A stretch of DNA of 64,000 nucleotides from Echinometra lucunter (lineage: Eukaryota; Echinodermata; Echinoidea; Camarodonta; Echinometridae). Under the pieces are notes generated by a model. That model was not told the DNA's origin and made no database searches. It saw only the letters and a list, made by a program, of their open reading frames with translations. Both the position numbers and the translations under genes were made by a program. Location of the stretch: contig CM057154.1 in assembly GCA_029962745.1 (NCBI GenBank), forward strand, positions 27,839,769-27,903,768. Reading direction: 5' to 3'. Position 1 is the first letter of the stretch, and every line of letters begins with the position of its first letter. Positions 44,680-54,564 of this stretch are shown here, piece by piece.

Positions 44680-46220
44680 ATGTAAAAATTCAGGGAAAGG
44701 ACTGTCAAAGATTTACAAAAGTGTATTAATGCAATTGATAACATTTGCTGGTGTAGCACAAGGGTATATTCTTGGTACATTCTTTGTACAAAACGGTAAA
44801 GTTTTGAATTTGCAATAACTCAAGTCTATCACTTTAATGCCTGTTGGGAAAGAGTGTACCGTGCATGCCAGGAAAAAAATAACAAAAACCCTAAAACACA
44901 GTGTTATATTTTAAAATTCTCATGTACTGACATTCTTATCATTGGAATATGGAAGTTACCAGAGTTTAAGATGGAATAACAGTAATTATGTATTGTAGAA
45001 TTCAAGTGATTTGGCTCACCATTACCCAGGGCACCTTCATAACCCAGGGTAAGGTTTTGTGTAGCACTACCTCATATACCCATCAGCAATGTTGTCGTGT
45101 CGACTTTTACGTCCCATCGGCGATAATGTGCCATATGCAGATTTTTCATCTTTTATGAAGACTTTGATGATGTATGACAAGTTTCTTAATTTCATGAAAA
45201 TTTCTTTTGTAAAACCATAAAATTTTAATTTCACTTGTATTTCGGTACCAAGTGTACACAAGTGAAAAAAAAATTCAACAAAATGGTACATTTTTTAGTT
45301 GGTACCCCAGTACCACCCATCTCATCAGATGAAATTCTAAAGGAATGTGGATCTATAAAAATGCAGAATTATAGATGTTTACATTGTGCAGGTTCAGTAT
45401 TTTCAAATCACCAATTAAGTTCTGAGTATGTGGATGAAAGGTCACCTTATTCATTTTTGTTATTTGAATAAGTGTCTCAATGATCTTTGAAATTAGCCTT
45501 TGGTGTGGAAGCAACATTTGTAAGAAAAAATTCAGATATACATGTTGCTAATTAGGTGAATAGTATAGGATTTTCAAGATACTGGTTGAAAATATTTAAA
45601 CTTACTTATGAATACCTGTTTTTTATACCATATTGCAAACATCACCACTGTGGTGTTGTCAGTAGAGTTTATTGTTAATGGTAACACCTATATATTTCAT
45701 TGTCAAAACCTACTGCACATTGGTATTGTTTATAGTTAGACACACTATCAAAAAATTATGTCTTATTAAAAGAAAATTTATAAAAAATTGATATTATATA
45801 CATTCATAAGGAATTTATATGTTTTAAACCACTCTAATAATGTAATGTGGTCCTAGAAGTAAGTTGTGGAGTTCCCAAATTTTAAAGAGGTGAAATACAC
45901 ACGTACACACTGAATCAGCATTTATGATTATGGCCAGAATATATTCAGTCATTTACCTCACATATTTGCAGCGATAATGTACAGCACAACTGAAATCATA
46001 ATGATTTGTTCAAGGAAGGTATGCCTTCAGGCCCCTTAAGCTCTGCCATTTTGTCCAAATTCATTAGAAGGCCGACCTAAGCACCCATCAACATTCATGA
46101 TCGAAAATGTATCATTCATTTTGTAAGATGATTAGCATGCGTTTGTACATGTTTTGAAACATTACGCCCATTAGCTGACAGCATGTGCAATAACTGTTGA
46201 ACAAATCCGCAAGAAATGTG
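44680..46220 (+). other. TLR-C 3' flank
   Basis: Matches the TLR-B flank through GCCTTCAGGCCCC and ATTCATGATCGAAAATG. It carries the unoccupied TTAA (about 44911) corresponding to the TLR-A piggyBac-type insertion, and the unoccupied CACAT site of the Gypsy insertion (about 45716-45720). Confidence 0.55.
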
Positions 46221-47189
46221 CATTTGAAATAGGGCTTAGTCACTAGGGTGTTTTGCAAAACTTTAAAAAACCATTTAAAAAAGAAACAACAAATTCTATT
46301 AACTATTTAGAATTTACTGTAGATGTATCATGCCTTTATTTCAAGAAAATACATTTTAACATTCAAAACCAGGTCCATGTTCCTATATGCCAAAATCATG
46401 GCAGGTTATACAATCAACAAATACAAGTAATGATACTACACAGTTGCAAATTAGATCATAAATAGAAGTTGCAACTTAGTCATGCATAGTCTGGCTGTAA
46501 GCTAGATAGGGATGGAGAGTCATAAATGAGATTCAATATGAAAATTGGAGAGAATAGGGGAAAGAGAAGGAAAGGAGAACTGCAATAGAACATGGAGATC
46601 AGGTAAAGGAGGAGGAAGATGGAGCAGTGCATAGACAATCTTTCTGACCACGAAGGAACTGACAATACCTCTTTTCATTGTTAGGAAATAACCAAATTAA
46701 AGCAGAAATTGCAAGGGCATTTCATAGGTGCGAAATGTGAATGTTACCAATATTTTGCAATTTGTGTGGAAGGATTTTTCTACACATCTTTTTTTTTAAC
46801 GGTTACCCATTTTCAGCATGGCAGCCTCTACAGACCGATTTCAGACAATAAGTGAACATAAACTGAGCGATAACTCATGACAATCTTACTTGAGTTTCTC
46901 CAATTTTTGCCAGGTTTGAGATTATGAGGTAAATTGTGATTTTTCAACCTTTATGTATGCTGTTTTGATTTTGTATTTTTTGTAGTAGAAATCATGACAT
47001 TTGACATTTGCTTGCCCGCCTATGATTTTTACTTGCCTGGAGCAAACGGGCAAGCAGGTTTGTCGTGCCCTGCCCTCTATTGTTAGTGTATAGGATCTCC
47101 ATGATTGAAACCCATCCCTCCCATCCTCCTTTCATCCCATTGATGACCAGTATCCCAGTGCATGCCATTCATTCTGGCAGACATCCTCA
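46221..47189. repeat. Composite repeat downstream of TLR-C (deleted version)
   Basis: Same segments as 36640-38859, but lacking most of the purine tract and the following 0.9 kb. The joint lies near 46637. It ends with CTTGCCCG-bearing sequence at 46995-47080. Confidence 0.5.
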
Positions 47190-48435
47190 GGATCCAAATG
47201 GGGTCCGTCCGTCACAAATGTTAAAGTTTACCTGCAAGATTTTCTTATGACACATAACTTAGCAACTATTGCTGCAATGGCAACCAAACTTTGGTGACAG
47301 ATGCACTTGTGGTACATTCATGTTATGATGCCTTTGGAGGTCACATGGTAAGGTCAAAGGTCATTTCAGGTCAAACGTTAAAGTTTACCGGCAAGACTCT
47401 TATGACAGATAACTTTACAACTGTCTCTCACTTTTCAACCAAAGTTGGGTTGTAGATGTACTAAGGGGATCTGCATGTTATGGTGTCATCAGAGGTCACG
47501 TGATAATGTCAGAGGTCATTCGAGGTCATATGTTAAAGTTTACCTGCAAGACTATGATATGATGCATAACTCGGCAACTGTTACTGCAATGGCAACCAAA
47601 CTTGGGTACATTTTGGGGTACATTTTGAATTTTTGATGCCTTTTGAGGTCACATGGTAAGGTCAAAGGTCATTTCAGGTCAAATGTTAAAGTTTACCTGC
47701 AAGACTCTAATAGCAGATAACTTTGCAACTGTTTCTCACTTTCCAAACAAAGTTGGGTTGTAGATGTACTAAGGGGATCTGCATGTTATGGTGTCATCGG
47801 AGGTCACGAGATAAGGTCAAAGGTCATTTCAGGTCAAATGTTAAAGTTTACCTGCAAGACTCTAATAGCAGATAACTTTGCAACTGTTTCTCACTTTCCA
47901 AACAAAGTTAGGTTGTAGATGTACTAAGGGGATCTGCATGTTATGGTGTCATCGGAGGTCACGAGATAAGGTCAAAGGTCATTTGAGGTCATATATTAAA
48001 GTTTACCTGCTAGACTCTTATGACAGATAACTCTGCACATGTTGCTGCAATAGCTACCAAACTTGAGAAATAGATGCACTTGGGGTATATTCATGTTATT
48101 CTGCCTTCAGAGGTCACATAGTGAAATCAAAGGTCGTTTCCGGTCAAACGTTATTACCTACAAGATCCTCTTAGGACCAATAACTTTGCAACCATTACTC
48201 ACTTTTTAACTAAACTTGGGTTGTAGTTGAACTTTTGGGACTTGCATGTAATGCTGCCATTAGAGGTAGCTGAAGGATTACAGTCTTTTGTGTTCTCTTC
48301 AATTTTGTGCATGCTTTTTATTGTTCCTGTGATATACAGTATTCAATTTGCCATGAAAGATTTTACTCACTAACTCTTCTTCTTTAAGAAACTCTGTTCT
48401 CTTGATTGTTTTCTCTAAATAATGAGCTCATTATG
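47190..48435. repeat. AGGTCA-array, TLR-C unit
   Basis: Same alternating units as in the TLR-B array. One unit (GCAAGACTCTAATAGCAGAT to CACGAGATAAGG) is duplicated in tandem at about 47700-47820 and 47860-47970. The tail after about 48270 matches the TLR-B array tail. Non-coding. Confidence 0.75.
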
Positions 48436-48721
48436 ACACTACATTGTTCAAATCATCTAGAGCCCTCAGCTAGACTGCAACCACAACCACATTTTACCTT
48501 CACACATGTAAAATAGCAATGCAATATCAAAGGGGATGGGAGTAGGTGCAGGGGAAGCAGATGATAGGGAGTAGCATTTCATGAAATAGCCCTTCTCAAA
48601 TTTTATGGGATGTTGCATTCTATGGTAGATATTTCACAATGAGCTTTGGATACAATTCTGTTGCATGGCAACAGAGATTGCGATATTTCTAGTTATTTTC
48701 ACAAGTGGGCGAGACACAATA
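48436..48721. other. Unassigned spacer with AGGTCA-element right end
   Basis: The last 20 bases (CACAAGTGGGCGAGACACAA) equal the right end of the array element at about 19598-19618. The remainder is unrecognised. Confidence 0.4.
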
Positions 48722-49527
48722 TTGCTAGTGCCTTGTCTTCAAGTTGGTGATGTTGTCGGAGCTTCTCACTGTCCTCCTACATCCCGATCTGCCTTTGTTC
48801 AAATTCAGGCTGGTACCCTCGATCTTGTTGATACTTTCGAATGCTCCGCCAGATAGTTGATTTGGCTGGAACCTTGTGATCAGGGAATTGAAGCTGGAAA
48901 GCCTTGGCAACTTCCTGAAGGCTCTCAGAACGTCCCCATTTCTGTTGCTAGAAACACTCATCAATTCGTTGTTAACTGCATGGTGAAGTGAGTTAATGAA
49001 AACCTACTTCTTTATCAAGCAGTTTTTGTAATTTTGTTGCATTTTTGTTTTTGTTTTTTTGCTCACTACTCCATTTTGATGATGATGATCAACCATGCAT
49101 GAAGTCTTTTGTCGTCATTGTTCACTGCTAGTACAGACAGCTAGTGCAAATGGATTCATTCAATAAATCATGCAAATGTAAGCATCACTTTACACAAACA
49201 GAGCTTAGTCATCCTGGGCTAATTTTGTTGCATTGAGGAGTCATATTAAAGAGCAGAAAATGAACTGTTGAGAAGTATTATTTATTTTCATATCACAATA
49301 ATAAAAATACTTTAAAAATCATTCTCTTTGAATTTTAGGTATCATTGTGCAAAGGACTTTTTGGTAGCCCTGCTTCCAAAGTATGTATCATATGAGTGGT
49401 ATCTGATAAAAGGCAAGGGTCTAAGCTTTACAAATATGTATTGGTTATTAATCATATATGTAATTGTGATTAAGATATGATTAAACATCGATACATCTTA
49501 GTTTCATTTTTTCTGGGACACACTGTA
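48722..49527 (-). pseudogene. mariner/IS630-type transposase remnant with one terminal repeat
   Basis: On the minus strand the end TACAGTGTGTCCCAGAAAA (49527 downward) is a mariner-type terminus. From about 48960 downward one frame reads WGRSESLQEVAKAFQLQF, then PAKSTIWRSIRKYQQ. After a frameshift comes SLNLNKGRSGCRRTVRSSDN. This is the N-terminal helix-turn-helix part of such transposases, which binds the terminal repeats. The catalytic D,D,D/E part is missing; the element stops at the array-element end near 48721. The fragment is dead. Confidence 0.6.
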
Positions 49528-49529
49528 TT

Positions 49530-50179
49530 GTGATTTTCTTCCTAACTGATGTAACAAGAAGGAGAAAGCTCAGAATTTTTAGTAAGCACTTCCCAGAACT
49601 CGACCCCCTTCGTGAATAGTGGGTCCATCCATATTGAGTAGGAATAAAATAATGTGGAAACTGCTAATGCCTAGAGAATGATAGGGTTTTATTTGATGTA
49701 CATTTAAACATTTAAGCTTTAAGCATTTCTGTTTATAGTTTGAGCATTCATCTTTGTTTTAGGTACCGGAAAAGAAAAAGACATTAACGTAATGTACTGT
49801 CTCAGTTTTATTTTCTGTTTGATGCATATCTGATATCAATACCCCATTTTCTCTTCAAACTGATATATTGTTTTTACAAAATACACCGATTCGGAGCATG
49901 GGGTAATTTTCACACAGTAATTGCAGTTAATTGCTAATTCTAGTTCTAATTACACTTTAATGTGATATGATGGATCAAAGATTATGAAACCTACATGTAT
50001 TTGAAACTCAGAGAAAAGAATCAATTATTTAAATGGATGGAGGATTGAAAAATTTCTTCAGATTACTGATGTTGTCCTTTCCAGATACGAACTGTAAATT
50101 ATTACAACAGGCAAAACTTAATATCAAGATAAAACTTATCATTAAGGTGCTCATTTTAAAGATTTAATCTACATTAACA
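49530..50179 (+). promoter_or_regulatory. TLR-D 5' flank, class 2
   Basis: Matches 31563-32407 of TLR-B, without its 160-base insert. Acceptor-like TTACAACAG precedes GCAAAACTTAATATC at about 50108. The start context is TTAACAATGG. The regulatory role is inferred from conservation. Confidence 0.5.
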
Positions 50180-52945
50180 ATGGCTGTCATTAACATCTGC
50201 TTGTTCACTTGGCTTGTTCTCTGGGGAGTTTCTGTTCTAGATGATGCTTCAGGAGATACCACAACACCTCCACATCAACAGTGTTCTATCATCTCACAGA
50301 CTAGAGTCAATTGCTCTCATCTGCAACTCAGATCCGTACCTCATTCGTTACCTAACACTCTAGAGGTATTTGACCTGTCATACAACAACCTAACTGTACT
50401 TCATAATGCATCATTCACCAGATACAACCTCATCAAGTTCTTAAATGTTGGTCATAATTTCATCCAAGTTCTGGAGAGTGGCACTTTCGGAAATCTTCTA
50501 GGACTTGAGGGGCTTATATTGGAAAACAACACCATAACTGAAATACCATCAACTCTGTTTGTAAACAATACCATTCTTTCTACTTTGATTCTCTCAAGAA
50601 ACAAATTTTGGAGGATTCCACATTTGCATGGACTCTGTTCAAACAAGGAGTTGCATGGGAATACAACAGTTTCACAGCTGAGAAATGTAAAATTAATTGA
50701 TTTCTCAAGCAACAGTTTGACATGGATTGAGGAGGAAGACTTTGTACCTTTCATTAACTGCTCCATTTATAAATTTGTACTGGGGTATAACAATTTGACT
50801 AGTTTTCCTGAGAAAATTTTCTCTGAATTCTCTAAGGTTGGCAAGCTTGACATGAGTCATATTCATCTTGAAAAGTTTGAAGTTCGCTCCTTCTTTGGCA
50901 TCCAAGGAATGAAAGAGATTTCATTGGAACATTCAAAAATACACATCATTATTCCTTTAAACGACTCCACTTATAACTCAGGAGAACAATTCCCCCAAAT
51001 TGGAATATTACAGTTGAAATGGAATGAAATAGAACAAATTCCTGACTATGCCCTATTTGGATTTGAATTCCTTGAAATTCTTGATTTGGGTCAGAATAGA
51101 ATAAATGCCATATCAAACAAATCTTTTTGTGAATTGAGAAACCTGGTGGTATTAAATTTATCACAAAATAAAATCCAATCCCTTTCCTATGGTACTTTTG
51201 CATGTCTTCCAAATCTGGAATATGTCAACTTGGCATTAAATTCCATCTATACCTTGGAACCAGGTTGGTTCGCTAGTGCCTTATCTCTTAGAAATTTGGA
51301 TTTGTTTCGTTGCAACATCAATGCCATTAAAGACGGTTCTTGGAACACAACCAACTTGCAGATCATAAACCTATCATATAATAAGCTAACTCATATCAGC
51401 AGACTCATGTTTACTGGTTTATCTCATTTACAAATTTTGAGATTATCAGGAAATGGACAACTGTACAATATTGACAGTAATGTTTTTTTGGACCTGACAG
51501 CTCTAGAAGTTCTTGAAATGAACAATGTAGGTAGGTTTATTGTGAACGGTTCTTTTGCAGAGATGGGAAAGCTGGTCCACCTTGACTTTTCGTATATTGA
51601 AATTGGCCTACGCTTTGTATCTGTTCACCAGTTTACACACACATCAGCATTACAAACTCTTAACATGTCCTATTCCAGTATTGATGCTGACACTCTGTGG
51701 AATGGGATTACAAAGGAATCACTTTTCCTGGGACTGACATCCTTACACACTCTTCGATTGAAAGGCAATCGCCTAAGTGATTTGCCTAATTTTTCCTGGA
51801 TATTTTCTCCTCTCAGGAATATGACATTACTTGATCTAACCAAGTGTCAATTGCAAGTGACTGACTGTCATTTGAACGTGGTTCCATCAGAAGTGTTTAA
51901 AAATTTGACAAAACTTAAGGAACTACGGCTTGATAACAACAACATTGTGAGCATTTCTGAACTTGCATTTCAAAATTCATACCACCTACAAGACCTGCTT
52001 CTCCAATTCAATGAAATAAAATTGCTGGAAAAAAACGTATTTAGTGGCACAGTCAACCTGAAACGTCTTTATCTCCAAAATAACAAAATGTCAACAATGA
52101 GACCTGATACTGTAATACCCACTAGCTTGATTCGTCTTGATATTGCAGAAAACCCATTCACTTGTACTTGCCAGCTAGCCTGGTTTACTCATTGGCTCCG
52201 TACTACCAATGTTGACTTGGAACCTCAGAACAAAATTTTATGTTCCACTACTTCATTCAAGGCTCTCATAAACCAACCAGTTTCGTCATTTGATCCTGAA
52301 GAATACTGCGGCATCAATGTTGTCCTTACTACAGGGGTTACTATTGCACTTGTTACTGTGCTATTTCTGTGTATTGTGGTTTATTACAAGAGGTGGTGGT
52401 TCAATCACAAGATATTTCTTCTAAAACTAGCTGTCTGTGGCTACACAGAAATAACAGAGGATGTAGATCCAGGGGACTATGAGTACCAGCTTAACTTCAT
52501 GTTCCATGAAGCTGATAAAGAATGGGTTGGTAATTACATGAAACCTGCACTGCAAGAGAGGATGCCTCATCTGGGAAGAGTGGCCTTTGGAGATGATGAT
52601 CTCAACCTAGGGATGTACTATCTCAATGCTTTATATGATAACATTGAAAACAGCTTCAAGACAGCATTGTTGATCAGTAACCAGTCAGTGGATGATACAT
52701 GGTTTATGACCAAGCTTCGAATGGCTGTGGAACATGTAAATGACACTAAACTAGACAAAATTATCTTGATATTTCTAGAGGATATCCAGGAAGCTAATTT
52801 ACCATACCTTGTGAGACTGTTGTTGAGTAGGAACAAACCATATTTGTTGGTGACAAATGATGAAGATGGACAGGATCTGTTTTGGGCTCAGTTTGAAAAA
52901 GAAATGAGAGTGAACAGAGCTATTAACAGTGTTATTCCCACATAA
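50180..52945 (+). CDS. Toll-like receptor, single exon (TLR-D), with 7-residue insert
   Basis: At 921 residues it is the longest of the four. Plan as in the others, with membrane segment about 712-736 and TIR about 767-913. One extra residue lies in CSNKELHGN. A 7-residue insert lies at LTKCQLQVTDCHLNVVPSEV: TLR-B has KCQLQVVPSEMF and TLR-A has HCRLNVVPSEVF, so TLR-D carries both versions in series. Upstream it reads LRNMTLLDLTKCQ as TLR-B, and downstream PSEVFKNL as TLR-A. Residues SSIDADTLWNG follow TLR-A. The TIR has private changes (DKEWVGNYM, ALQERM) and the shared FGDDDLNLG. The frame is intact. The insert changes one LRR length, with unknown effect on ligand binding. Confidence 0.96.
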   Translation: MAVINICLFTWLVLWGVSVLDDASGDTTTPPHQQCSIISQTRVNCSHLQLRSVPHSLPNTLEVFDLSYNNLTVLHNASFTRYNLIKFLNVGHNFIQVLESGTFGNLLGLEGLILENNTITEIPSTLFVNNTILSTLILSRNKFWRIPHLHGLCSNKELHGNTTVSQLRNVKLIDFSSNSLTWIEEEDFVPFINCSIYKFVLGYNNLTSFPEKIFSEFSKVGKLDMSHIHLEKFEVRSFFGIQGMKEISLEHSKIHIIIPLNDSTYNSGEQFPQIGILQLKWNEIEQIPDYALFGFEFLEILDLGQNRINAISNKSFCELRNLVVLNLSQNKIQSLSYGTFACLPNLEYVNLALNSIYTLEPGWFASALSLRNLDLFRCNINAIKDGSWNTTNLQIINLSYNKLTHISRLMFTGLSHLQILRLSGNGQLYNIDSNVFLDLTALEVLEMNNVGRFIVNGSFAEMGKLVHLDFSYIEIGLRFVSVHQFTHTSALQTLNMSYSSIDADTLWNGITKESLFLGLTSLHTLRLKGNRLSDLPNFSWIFSPLRNMTLLDLTKCQLQVTDCHLNVVPSEVFKNLTKLKELRLDNNNIVSISELAFQNSYHLQDLLLQFNEIKLLEKNVFSGTVNLKRLYLQNNKMSTMRPDTVIPTSLIRLDIAENPFTCTCQLAWFTHWLRTTNVDLEPQNKILCSTTSFKALINQPVSSFDPEEYCGINVVLTTGVTIALVTVLFLCIVVYYKRWWFNHKIFLLKLAVCGYTEITEDVDPGDYEYQLNFMFHEADKEWVGNYMKPALQERMPHLGRVAFGDDDLNLGMYYLNALYDNIENSFKTALLISNQSVDDTWFMTKLRMAVEHVNDTKLDKIILIFLEDIQEANLPYLVRLLLSRNKPYLLVTNDEDGQDLFWAQFEKEMRVNRAINSVIPT

Positions 52946-53990
52946 AATGTAAAATTCAGGGAAAGGACTGTCAAAGATTTACAAAAGTGTATTAATGCAA
53001 TTGATAACATTTGCTGGTGTAGCACAAGGGTGTATTCTTGGTACATTCTTTGTACAAAACGGTAAAGTTTTGAATTTGCGATAACTAAAGTCTATCACTT
53101 TAATGCCTGTTGGGAAAGAGTGTACCGTGCATGCCAGGAAAAAAAATAACAAAAACCCTAAAACACAGTGTTATTTTTTAAAATTGTACTGACATTCTTA
53201 TCACTGGAATATGGAAGTTACCAGAGTTTAAGATGGAATAACAGTAATTATGTATTGTAGAATTCAAGTGATTTGGCACACCATTACCCAGGGCACCTTC
53301 ATAACCCAGGGTAAGGTTTTGTGTAGCACTACCTCATATACCCATCAGCAATGTTGTCGTGTCGACTTTTATGTCCCATCGGCGATAATGTTCCATATGC
53401 AGATTTTTCATCTTTTATGAAGACTTTGATGATGGTATGACAAGTTTCTTAATTTCATGAAAATTTCTTTTGTAAAACCATAAAATTTTAATTTCACTTG
53501 TTTTTCGGTACCAAGTGTACAGAAGTGAAAAAAAAAATTCAACAAAATGGTACATTTTTTAGTTGGTACCCCAGGGTACCAACCATCTCATCAAATGAAA
53601 TTCTAAAGGAATATGTATCTTTAAAAATGCAGAATTATAGATGTTTACATTGTGCAGGTTCATTTTTTTTCAAATCACCAATTAAGTTCTTCTGAGTATG
53701 TGCATGAAAGGTCACCTTATTCATTTTTGTTATTTGAATAAGTGTCTCAATGATCTTTGAAATTAGCCTTTGGTGTGGAAGCAACATTTGTAAGAAAAAT
53801 TTAAGATATACATGTTACTAATTAGGTGAATAGTATAGGATTTTCAAGATACTGGTTGAAAATATTTAAACTTACTTATGAATACCTGTTTTTTATACCA
53901 TATTGCAAACATCACCACTGTGGTTTTGTCAATAGAGTTTATTGTTAATGGTAACACCTATATATTTCAGTGTCAAAACCTACTGCACAT
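52946..53990 (+). other. TLR-D 3' flank, left part
   Basis: Matches the TLR-B and TLR-C flanks up to CCTACTGCACAT, where the Gypsy element is inserted. The homology continues at 59169. Confidence 0.6.
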
Positions 53991-54181
53991 TATATCGGTT
54001 TATTGGTAGGCCGATGCAAATACAATACTCATGACACAGGTCTTTTATAACTATGGAGGCTTAACTTGGCCATTTATTAGGAGGATGAATTGACGCGATG
54101 ACGATGACGACATGTCTTGACTAGGCACACTATGAAGTGATAGTCTTGTCTTCAGACCTTTATAATAGTAATATCACTACA
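53991..54181 (-). repeat. Gypsy 3' LTR
   Basis: 191 bp, identical to 58978-59168. In element sense it follows the polypurine tract. Identity of the two LTRs implies recent insertion. Confidence 0.92.
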
Positions 54182-54196
54182 CCTCCCTTTCTTTAA
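54182..54196 (-). other. Polypurine tract of the Gypsy element
   Basis: Minus-strand AAAGAAAGGGAGG directly abuts the 3' LTR. This is the expected primer for plus-strand DNA synthesis. Confidence 0.75.
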
Positions 54197-54564
54197 AAAC
54201 GAACTTTTTTTTACTTTTTGTTTTAGACAAGTACAACAAGTATTTTTCATCTTGTGCCTTTACATTTAAAGACATGATAACATTTTCTTTGAAGCCTGTT
54301 TTACCTTGGTTTCTGTAAACAGCCTTCAATACGATAAACATACAATGTGCATAATCATGTGGTGCTGAAATAATTATGTTGCCCGAAAACTTCTGAGAGA
54401 GAGTCTTTGTAATTAGAGTCGTTTCAAGATAATCATTCTTCAGTCCTTGGCAATTTCGTTGATAATTAATGTTTCCAAATCCTGTGAAATTATAAGTTCA
54501 GTTCAGGTTTGATTTTGATTTCTTTGAAGGTTTACAGTTTCTTTCAAGTTAGCGTTCCTTCAAT

